DNA from: Methylobacterium sp. 77
GTDB taxonomy: Bacteria > Pseudomonadota > Alphaproteobacteria > Rhizobiales > Beijerinckiaceae
Direction: 5' to 3'
DNA length: 64,000 bases
NCBI RefSeq assembly: GCF_000372825.1
Contig: NZ_KB910516.1
Location: 2,709,825-2,773,824, forward strand
The first letter of the stretch is position 1; each line of letters opens with the position of its first letter. The notes beneath the pieces are model-generated. The model searched no databases. It was not told the DNA's origin and saw only the letters and a program-made list of their open reading frames with translations. This document shows positions 7,992 through 14,596 of the stretch, piece after piece. The position numbers were made by a program, and so were the translations under genes.

Positions 7992-9175
7992 CACCAGCGC
8001 TCCGGCAGGTCGACGAACTCGCGGCGACGGACGCGATCCTCGTGCGGGGATTGATCGCCGCCAACCCAGTCCAGGGTCTCGGGGCCTTCCGAATGCAACG
8101 GATAGGTCACTCGGGGCGCGTATTCGGCCTCGTAGCGTTCCGACGGCCAGGTGACGGCATAGCCGCCCGCCGGATCGGGCTCATAGAGAGGGTTGAGCCG
8201 AAGGGCCGTCCCCTCATTCGGCCATGTCAGCCCATCGAGGATGGCACGCGGCGCCGGCCGCATCCCAGCGCCGGCCACCACCGAGAAAGCCTCGACATGG
8301 CGCAGATCCGTCGGGCGCTGCGGCGAGGGAGCGCGTCTCTCCACGAGGGCGCGGGTGAGTTCGTCGTCGTCATAGACGAGGCCATCCGGAAACAGCTCCT
8401 CGATCTCATCCGCCGAGACGGCGCGACCGGCCGAGAAGCCCGGCCGTTCGGCGTTGTGGATGTGGCTGAGAACGAGCCAGCCATCGTCGCCGGCATTGTG
8501 GCGCAGGCATTCGAGCACGCCCGGCTTGTCGTCGAGGAAGTAGAACGCGTCGTTGCACACCACGAGATCCACAGGGGCGCCGGGGATCGGCCAATGCGGC
8601 GATCCGGCATCGAAACAGACGAGCTGAGCCTTGTCGCCGACGACCCAGTGCCGCGCGACCCAGAGCTTGGCAAAGACAACATCGGCCCCGGCCACCTTGA
8701 CGCCCCGCGCCTGCATCTCACGCAAATAGTGTCCGATGCCGCAGGCGAATTCGAAGACGCAGACCGGATCGTTCCAATGCGCCTCGAGAAGCGTCAGGCC
8801 GGCGAGGAAGGTGGGATCGGTCCATCGATGCAGGAAATAATCTCCGACCCGGCCCCAACCGAGCAATCGCACGGCGTCCCTGAGACTCGCCTTGTCGCGG
8901 TCCCGCACGAGGCCATGGAGATCGAGCGGGTCGGCCGGCGGGCCGGTCCACCATTCGTCCTGGTCGCCAAGCAATCCCTCCAACGCGAGATCGGTCCGAC
9001 CGTCGTCGAGCAGGGCGAGCGTCGCCGCCACCAATTCGTCTCGGCCAGTTCGGAGATAGGGAATCCCATCGATCACGGGCCAGCGCGCATGGGTCACGAC
9101 ATCGCGCAAGGAGTGCGGCGTGTCGGATTTGAGCGGATGTCCAGATTCCGGGGAGAGGAGTTCGAATGGGATCAT
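7991..9175 (-). CDS. Class I SAM-dependent methyltransferase
   Basis: This is a 394-residue protein. A ~120-residue N-terminal segment of unknown role precedes the methyltransferase core. The core has motif I VFEFACGIGHYLREM, the acidic end of strand 2 (VAGADVV) and motif IV VDLVVCNDAFYFLDD. The ~120-residue C-terminal tail is rich in Arg, Pro and Tyr and is not part of the core. It follows the HD gene by 31 bp with a GGGAGG ribosome site and overlaps the oxidoreductase. The product may be O-, N- or S-methylated; the sequence does not say which. The long extensions suggest a dedicated subfamily rather than a housekeeping enzyme. Confidence 0.82.
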   Translation of the reverse strand: MIPFELLSPESGHPLKSDTPHSLRDVVTHARWPVIDGIPYLRTGRDELVAATLALLDDGRTDLALEGLLGDQDEWWTGPPADPLDLHGLVRDRDKASLRDAVRLLGWGRVGDYFLHRWTDPTFLAGLTLLEAHWNDPVCVFEFACGIGHYLREMQARGVKVAGADVVFAKLWVARHWVVGDKAQLVCFDAGSPHWPIPGAPVDLVVCNDAFYFLDDKPGVLECLRHNAGDDGWLVLSHIHNAERPGFSAGRAVSADEIEELFPDGLVYDDDELTRALVERRAPSPQRPTDLRHVEAFSVVAGAGMRPAPRAILDGLTWPNEGTALRLNPLYEPDPAGGYAVTWPSERYEAEYAPRVTYPLHSEGPETLDWVGGDQSPHEDRVRRREFVDLPERW

Positions 9176-9206
9176 GAGATGCCTCCCATCCTGCCGCAGG
9201 GGACCG

Positions 9207-10130
9207 TCACGGGATTCGCATATCCCTGAGGACTCGGTCGTGAAACCCCTTTACCGGGCCCGCATGGACCAGCTCCATCTCGTCGAGCACCGTCTCCATA
9301 GTCAGCGAGGCTGCCCGAAGGTGCTGGGCGATCTGCAGGACACGGTCGATGCAATCGGCGGCATGGAAGGTGCGACCCTCTGCCGTGGCATCGTCGGGTA
9401 GCACCGCTCGCGCACGCTCGACGCTGTCACGCAACGGCGCGTCCAACTCATCGAGCGCCCATTGCGTCGTACGCGCCATGATCGGACCGAGATGGCCGCC
9501 AAGCAGCATTTCACCGGTAAAGCCGGCATCCGGCATCGCCGCATTATGGAAGTGGTGGCTCATCGCTGCGAGGAAGACGAGAGCCGGATCAGCTCGGTAG
9601 AACGGACTGAGGACGACGCCGTATACCGCCACCATCAGGCAATGTTCGGAATGGTTCTCGGGCGGCTCAAGGAGGATGCGCGCCTTGCCGGGACAGGTCA
9701 CGCCCGCCCGAGGCTGGTGGTTCAGCGCTGCGACAAAAGCGGGCAGGTGACCGGGAAGCACGGCCTCGCCATGGCGAAGCGCCTCGGCGAGGCGCGCCTT
9801 CAGCTCCGGATCGACCGCAGAGGCAACGGCATCGAGCCCGGCGGTGAGAACGTCGCCGATCTCGGCTTCGCCAAGGCCGGTCGATGCGAGGAAGGCCGCG
9901 TCGAGATCGCACAGCCGGGATGCCGCGAGGGCCTTGGCGGTGATGTCGAACGCCACCGTTTCCGGATCCGCGCCCCCGGTCAGCGCCGACCAACCCTGCG
10001 CAAACAGCCGCTCAGCGATGGAGCCGATGCGGCCGGCCGAATGCACGCGTTTGAGGTCGTTGAGTTCGACGAACAAATCGCGCAACGCGAAGGGGGCGGC
10101 CATGCCGCCCCCCGTATCGGACGTGGTCAT
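9207..10130 (-). CDS. Divergent HD-superfamily hydrolase
   Basis: This is an all-helical protein of 307 residues. Its ATG at 10130 overlaps the stop of the inositol-phosphate synthase gene. Histidine-rich blocks resemble an HD metal centre: ENHSEHCLM near residue 160, AAMSHHFHNA near residue 190 (where HD appears as HH), and HAADCIDRVLQIAQH near residue 270. HD proteins are usually phosphohydrolases, though the fold also includes inositol oxygenase. Directly after an inositol-phosphate synthase, removing a phosphate from the glycosylated inositol (the missing MshA2 step of mycothiol) or oxidising the ring are both conceivable. The family assignment rests on pattern spacing only. Confidence 0.55.
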   Translation of the reverse strand: MTTSDTGGGMAAPFALRDLFVELNDLKRVHSAGRIGSIAERLFAQGWSALTGGADPETVAFDITAKALAASRLCDLDAAFLASTGLGEAEIGDVLTAGLDAVASAVDPELKARLAEALRHGEAVLPGHLPAFVAALNHQPRAGVTCPGKARILLEPPENHSEHCLMVAVYGVVLSPFYRADPALVFLAAMSHHFHNAAMPDAGFTGEMLLGGHLGPIMARTTQWALDELDAPLRDSVERARAVLPDDATAEGRTFHAADCIDRVLQIAQHLRAASLTMETVLDEMELVHAGPVKGFHDRVLRDMRIP

Positions 10131-11320
10131 TGCCGCACGCCGAGCCAATCGAGCAGCATGTGCTGCTGCTTGCCGAAATCGTGCTCTGGGCCGTGGCCGT
10201 TCGCGACCATCGGCGCCTTGAAGAACGAGGACAACTGCTCTTGCGGGCCGCTCTCGCCGCGCTTCTTGGCGAGGTCGAGCACGCGGGCGATCTCGATCAC
10301 CAGCGGGGCGGCCAGGATGGAATCCTTGCAGAGAAAGTTGACCTTGATCTGCATGCGCTGGCCGAGGAAGCCGGTGACGTCGATGTTGTCCCAGGCTTCC
10401 TTGTCGTCGCCGCGGGGCCGGTAGTAGTGGATGTGGACCAGATGGTCCTCGACCGGATAACCGAGGATCGAATCCAGCACCGTACCCTTGGTGTTGAGCT
10501 TCGACTGCAGCGAATCCTTGTCGTTGAGGGCGAGACCGTCACGGTTGCCGAGGATGTTGGTCGAGAACCAACCGTCCACATGCAGGGCGCGGGCCTTGAG
10601 CGCCGGTGCTAGCACCGTCTTCATCATGGTCTGGCCGGTCTTGCCGTCCTTGCCGGCGAGCGGCACGCCCATCTCGCGGGCGAGTTCGAGCAGGGCCGGC
10701 ACGTCGGCAGCGACACTCGGCGTGAAGTTGGCATAGGGCACGCCGCTCTGGATCGCCGCATAGGCGTAGAGCATCGCGGGGCTGATCGATTCATCGCTCG
10801 CATCGAGACCCTTCTCGAAAGCGTCCCGGGAGTTCAGGGCCGGCGCATCGAGGTCGGGCCAGCGCTCGGTGGAGGCGAGATTGATCACGACGACGTCGTC
10901 GAGATTGCTCTCAAGACGGAAGCGACGGAGGTCGTTGGCGATGACCGACACCGCCTCGCGGTGATCGGCGGCGACGATGCGGTTCGCACCTTCGATGTTC
11001 TTGCAGAACTTGGCGCTACCCACCGCCGGCCAAGGCTTGATGCCCTTCAGCACCTGGGCGCCATTTTCGATATCCTGCTTGGTCAGCACGCCGTGGCCGG
11101 TCGCGGCGGAGGCGAGGTCATCGTCGTTCAAGTCCCACCCACCGAAGACGAGGTCCTTGTAATCGGCCAATCCTGCGACCGAGAGGCCGGCAAGAGGCAA
11201 TCCGTCGAGGCGGTTCGATCCGGATTTGATCATCTCGATGCCGGCGATGGCGGTGGTGGCGACGGCGCCACCCATACCGACGAAGGCAACGCCGACACGG
11301 CGACCGGTCTGCATGCTCAT
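10127..11320 (-). CDS. ino1: myo-Inositol-1-phosphate synthase (inositol-3-phosphate synthase)
   Basis: The 397-residue enzyme converts glucose 6-phosphate to inositol phosphate using bound NAD. It has the Rossmann stretch VAFVGMGGAVATTAIAG and the strongly conserved active-site run GKDGKTGQTMMKTVLAP. DGWFSTNILGNRDG, ILGYPVEDHLVHIHYY and MQIKVNFLCKDSILA follow. These match bacterial inositol-phosphate synthases closely, so this is a confident call. It is the first gene of the minus-strand block; a GAAGGAAG ribosome site lies upstream of the ATG at 11320. Such enzymes are common in actinobacteria and archaea but sparse in alphaproteobacteria. It implies that the neighbouring GT4 and PIG-L enzymes work on an inositol scaffold. 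Confidence 0.93.
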   Translation of the reverse strand: MSMQTGRRVGVAFVGMGGAVATTAIAGIEMIKSGSNRLDGLPLAGLSVAGLADYKDLVFGGWDLNDDDLASAATGHGVLTKQDIENGAQVLKGIKPWPAVGSAKFCKNIEGANRIVAADHREAVSVIANDLRRFRLESNLDDVVVINLASTERWPDLDAPALNSRDAFEKGLDASDESISPAMLYAYAAIQSGVPYANFTPSVAADVPALLELAREMGVPLAGKDGKTGQTMMKTVLAPALKARALHVDGWFSTNILGNRDGLALNDKDSLQSKLNTKGTVLDSILGYPVEDHLVHIHYYRPRGDDKEAWDNIDVTGFLGQRMQIKVNFLCKDSILAAPLVIEIARVLDLAKKRGESGPQEQLSSFFKAPMVANGHGPEHDFGKQQHMLLDWLGVRQ

Positions 11321-11480
11321 TGGGATAAGGCTTCCTTCAGTGGGCCTGTTCAGGCGTTGTCTCCGGCCCGCGAGAGCCGACCTTTCAGGCCCATCCTAAC
11401 TGGTCTCCGGACGATCCGTTCCAACCCCGGCCAGGACGCCTTTTTGACGCGGTTGGGCTGAACCGGGACCGAACGTTTCG

Positions 11481-11519
11481 TTAAAATATCGTTAAATCAT
11501 AGCCTTAACCGTTCCTTAA
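11481..11519. promoter_or_regulatory. Two CtrA-type TTAA-N7-TTAA boxes
   Basis: In the 316-bp gap between the divergent ino1 and lytic transglycosylase genes, two exact TTAA-N7-TTAA elements occur at 11481-11495 and 11505-11519. Their starts are 24 bp apart. This is the full CtrA consensus of alphaproteobacteria, repeated on the same helix face range. They lie about 120 bp upstream of the transglycosylase start and 160 bp upstream of ino1. Cell-cycle control of the transglycosylase is the likely meaning. The rest of the gap shows no gene. Confidence 0.6.
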
Positions 11520-11636
11520 GCGTGCCACGCTTGAATCACGGAGCTGTCCCAATGTGGTCACAGCTCCCGGCGAGATGTCCTCTCGCTGAACTGATCGAAG
11601 CCGCGTCCTAGAACGCCGCGGCACGAACAAGGAACA

Positions 11637-12818
11637 ATGATGGGGCTTTTCCCGGAGCCGGCGCTCTGCGCCGACGACGTGCGCCGTCTCGTGCCCAACG
11701 AGACCCTCGACGATGCGGAGATGGTCGCCTGGCTTCAGCCCGGCACCGTGCGCCGCACAGGACGCGCTCGCGGAAAGACATCGATAAAGAATATACTTGC
11801 GAAGATCGCGATCGGCCTGCTTCTCGGGTCCGGGCTTCCGCAGAATGCCTTGGCACCGGCCGCGACCGCCCATGACCGTATCGACGAACGGGCGTTCGTC
11901 GCCAACGATCTGACCTCCGCGACTGTCGATAAACCCTCCGATTGGGAAGGAGTTCCCCTCCTCGATCAAGAACCTGCGACGGCGAGCCTGATCGAAAACG
12001 ACCTCGCGTCACTTCCGCAGGGTCGCGACGGCACCGGCCGCGACATCCTCCGCTTCGGCGATATGACCGTGCCGCGTGACATCGTCGAGACGATCCTGAA
12101 GGCCTCCACCGAAACCGGCGTCGATCCGGTCTACATGATGGCGCTCGCCGACAAGGAATCGAGCTTCTCGACGACTGTGAAGGCCGCGACATCGTCGGCG
12201 GAAGGCCTGTTCCAGTTCCTGTCCGCCACGTGGCTTGAACTGATCAGGACCTACGGCGCCCGCTATGGGCTCGAGACCGAAGCCAATGCGATCACCGGGC
12301 GCGGCAGCGCCATCACGATTCAGGATGACGCCACGCGCAGCCGCGTGCTGCGCCTCCGGCAGGACCCCTATGTCGCGGCCCTCATGGCCGGCGAACTGAT
12401 CAAGCGCGACCGTGCCCGCATCGAGCAGCGCATCGGCCGCGAACTGAAGACCTCGGAACTCTATCTCGCCCATTTCCTCGGCACGTCGAGCGCCGGAAAG
12501 TTCCTGGCGCTGAACAGCGACAACCCGGACAAGGTCGCCAAGCAGGCATTCCGTGCCGCCGCCCGCGCCAACCGCAGCCTGTTCACCGAGAAGGCCGGCA
12601 AGCATCGCCGCAGCCTAACCGTGGCGGAAGTCCGCGAGCGTCTCGGCGACATGATCGACCGCCGGCTCGATCAGTACGAAGGCGTGACCGCCCTGGTCTC
12701 ACCCGAGCCGAAGACCGAGGTGTCGACGTCGGAGATCGGCCCCGCCTCGGAGCCGCGCCCGATGGAAATCGCGGCCAAGCGCGTCCACGTGACCGAGGCG
12801 CTCGCACCGGCCGAGTGA
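11637..12818 (+). CDS. Lytic transglycosylase (SLT domain protein)
   Basis: The 393-residue protein has a polar ~45-residue N-terminus and one hydrophobic segment near residues 50-72, suggesting a membrane anchor or an uncommon signal. From about residue 150 comes a lysozyme-like SLT domain. The proposed catalytic Glu is residue 174 in ADKESSF, followed by AEGLFQFLSATW. It should cleave the glycan strands of peptidoglycan from the periplasmic side. The start follows AAGGAACA, and a second ATG comes immediately after it. Upstream lie two CtrA boxes, pointing to use at a set stage of the cell cycle. The C-terminal ~90 residues are charged and look disordered. Confidence 0.85.
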   Translation: MMGLFPEPALCADDVRRLVPNETLDDAEMVAWLQPGTVRRTGRARGKTSIKNILAKIAIGLLLGSGLPQNALAPAATAHDRIDERAFVANDLTSATVDKPSDWEGVPLLDQEPATASLIENDLASLPQGRDGTGRDILRFGDMTVPRDIVETILKASTETGVDPVYMMALADKESSFSTTVKAATSSAEGLFQFLSATWLELIRTYGARYGLETEANAITGRGSAITIQDDATRSRVLRLRQDPYVAALMAGELIKRDRARIEQRIGRELKTSELYLAHFLGTSSAGKFLALNSDNPDKVAKQAFRAAARANRSLFTEKAGKHRRSLTVAEVRERLGDMIDRRLDQYEGVTALVSPEPKTEVSTSEIGPASEPRPMEIAAKRVHVTEALAPAE

Positions 12819-13454
12819 GCGCCCGGCAATGGACTCTCGGCGGGACCTCAGCTCCCGCGAGCCTGGTGTCGGATGCATCTTCCGATTCGACGTTTCATCG
12901 ATCGTGGCGGCGAAACCGGCCCGGACGTTAGATTGCCGCGCCGCTTCGCCGACTTGAGCGGGCACGATGCAGACTGACCGTTGATTCGACGATCGTCGCT
13001 CGATGGAAGAGACACTCCACGCATCGGACGCGTTTTTTGGCTTTGGCTTCTGTTGTCAAGCACCGGCTGCAGGCTAGTACAAAGTCATCCGGGCCAAAGC
13101 TTCGGTTTTTAGCGAGAATATCTTCAGCTATCGCTACCGATTTGGCTGAGCATAAGCCGTAAAGCAGCAAGTCTTTCTCTAATAATCCTATGTTCGGCCG
13201 ACAGGGTCATTGTCGTTCGGCCAGAATTCGTCATTTTCGCGGGTGACTCATCCTGCGGCTCCGTTGAGATTGGAGTTTTGGCGCCCACGTGTCGTTCATT
13301 CTGACGTCACCCTGCGCTGAGCCAAAAAATTCGCCTTGACATTGATGATGGCGATCATAATTCATGCGCGATGATGATGGGTGTCATCAAAAACGCGGAT
13401 CCCGCGATCTGACCCTGGCGAAGACGATGGCAGGGTAGAAGGCAAGGCGAAGAC
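12819..13454. other. Intergenic region without a convincing gene
   Basis: This 636-bp gap is lower in GC between about 13070 and 13370 than its surroundings. A minus-strand frame of 80 codons (12928-13170) contains two Cys-x2-Cys pairs, but it has no ribosome site and no family resemblance, so I do not call it. The last 120 bp hold the putative promoter and operator of the following SDR gene. Confidence 0.5.
13336..13389 (+). promoter_or_regulatory. Putative promoter with two related palindromes upstream of the SDR gene
   Basis: A consensus -35 hexamer TTGACA sits at 13336-13341, though the best -10 match (CATAAT, 13356-13361) is spaced too closely. Overlapping and following it are two related inverted repeats: ATGAT-GGCG-ATCAT at 13345-13358 and TGATG-GGTGT-CATCA at 13375-13389. 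They share the half-site GATGA/TCATC, as expected for a dimeric repressor of the promoter. No regulator gene is adjacent. Confidence 0.35.
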
Positions 13455-14276
13455 ATGGCCAAAGCAAGTACGCAGCAGAAGACCGCGTTTCTCACGGGAG
13501 CCTCCAGCGGCATCGGCAAGGCGGCAGCCTTAGCGCTGGCGCAGGCAGGCTTCCGGGTGATCGGCACGAGCCGCAAGGCGGCGCCCGGTGAGATTCGCGA
13601 CGGCATCCGACTGATCGCCTGCGATGTCACGTCCGACGCCTCCGTCGCCGCGGCCGTCGCGCAAGCGCATGCCGAGCTCGGCCGCATCGATCTCCTGGTC
13701 AACAATGCCGGGTTCGGTATCTCGGGCGCGGCCGAGGAAAGCTCGATCGATCAGGTCCGGGCCCTCTTCGACACCAACGTCCTAGGCGTCGTCCGGGTGA
13801 CCAATGCGGTTCTCCCGATCATGCGCCGCCAGGGCAGCGGCCGCATTCTCAACGTCGGCTCGGGACTCGGCGTGATCCCGGCGCCGTTCAACACCCATTA
13901 TTCAGCGACGAAACATGCGCTGGAAGGCTATTCCGAGTCCCTGGACCATGAGGTTCGGGGGTTTGGCGTGCGGGTCCTGGTGATCGAGCCGGGAGCGACC
14001 AGCACCGCGTTCGAGGCCAGCACCGTTGCCGCCGATGCGCCGCTGACCGATTATGCCACGCTCCGCGCGAGATACGATGTGGCCTATACGAAGGCCATGA
14101 AGACGGCCGACACGCCGCAAAGCGTGGCCGAGACCATTGTGCGCGCGGCGGGCGACACCACACCGCGCCTGCGATACGCCTCCGGCAAAGCCGTGCGACA
14201 AGGTTCGTTTGCCCGTCGGTTTCTTCCGCGGTCGCTCTTCGACAAGGTGCTGCACGCCCAATTCGGGCTGGCCTAA
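13455..14276 (+). CDS. Short-chain dehydrogenase/reductase
   Basis: The 273-residue classical SDR carries the cofactor loop TGASSGIGKA at residues 14-23, NNAGFG near residue 86 and the catalytic YxxxK pair at Tyr149 and Lys153 with an upstream serine. It is therefore an NAD(P)H-dependent oxidoreductase of about the usual length plus a ~25-residue C-terminal tail. The substrate cannot be read from sequence. It is a monocistronic gene with its own promoter region and two palindromes upstream, suggesting induction by a small molecule. The start is preceded by AAGGCGAAG. Confidence 0.88.
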   Translation: MAKASTQQKTAFLTGASSGIGKAAALALAQAGFRVIGTSRKAAPGEIRDGIRLIACDVTSDASVAAAVAQAHAELGRIDLLVNNAGFGISGAAEESSIDQVRALFDTNVLGVVRVTNAVLPIMRRQGSGRILNVGSGLGVIPAPFNTHYSATKHALEGYSESLDHEVRGFGVRVLVIEPGATSTAFEASTVAADAPLTDYATLRARYDVAYTKAMKTADTPQSVAETIVRAAGDTTPRLRYASGKAVRQGSFARRFLPRSLFDKVLHAQFGLA

Positions 14277-14596
14277 GCCGCCCCGTTCCAGGGTGAAATC
14301 AGCTCGGCCGAGGCTTTGGCGGATGGGGAGACGCCACGGATCCGCCTGCGCAAAGAACTGCGCAGGCTCATCCCGCGAAACTCGAAACGACCGCCTCGGA
14401 CTCAACGCGGGAAGACGGAACCCATTGTTCCCGCGCGTCCGACAACCGTGGGCGTCCGATGCGTCCCGAGGGCGGACGGGAACGGCGTAGCTTTGGCGGC
14501 GGGAGATGGTTTAGAACCGGCCTGACCGCCCCGAGGCGTTCCTGCATCGACGCTCTCCCGGGACCGGACTTCACCACAACCCCGCTCGGGCCTCCG
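14277..14596. other. Intergenic region upstream of the PBP gene
   Basis: The 320-bp gap is GC-rich. Open frames cross it, but they are continuous with or antisense to the PBP reading frame and have no recognisable content. It probably holds the PBP promoter and leader. I see no RNA gene or terminator in it. Confidence 0.4.

Noticed and set aside
2355..11320. Reading the cluster as a mycothiol pathway proper
   Set aside because: No cysteine ligase (MshC) or acetyltransferase (MshD) is encoded, and YcaO, methyltransferase and oxidoreductase are not mycothiol genes.
2355..11320. Reading the cluster as an ebo cluster because of its EboE-like TIM barrel
   Set aside because: The UbiA prenyltransferase, TatD-like hydrolase and dehydroquinate-synthase-like genes of ebo clusters are absent; the only UbiA protein in the window is CtaB in the oxidase operon.
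12928..13170. 80-codon minus-strand frame with two Cys-x2-Cys pairs
   Set aside because: Resembles a small zinc protein superficially, but there is no ribosome site, no family resemblance and it lies in AT-rich intergenic DNA.
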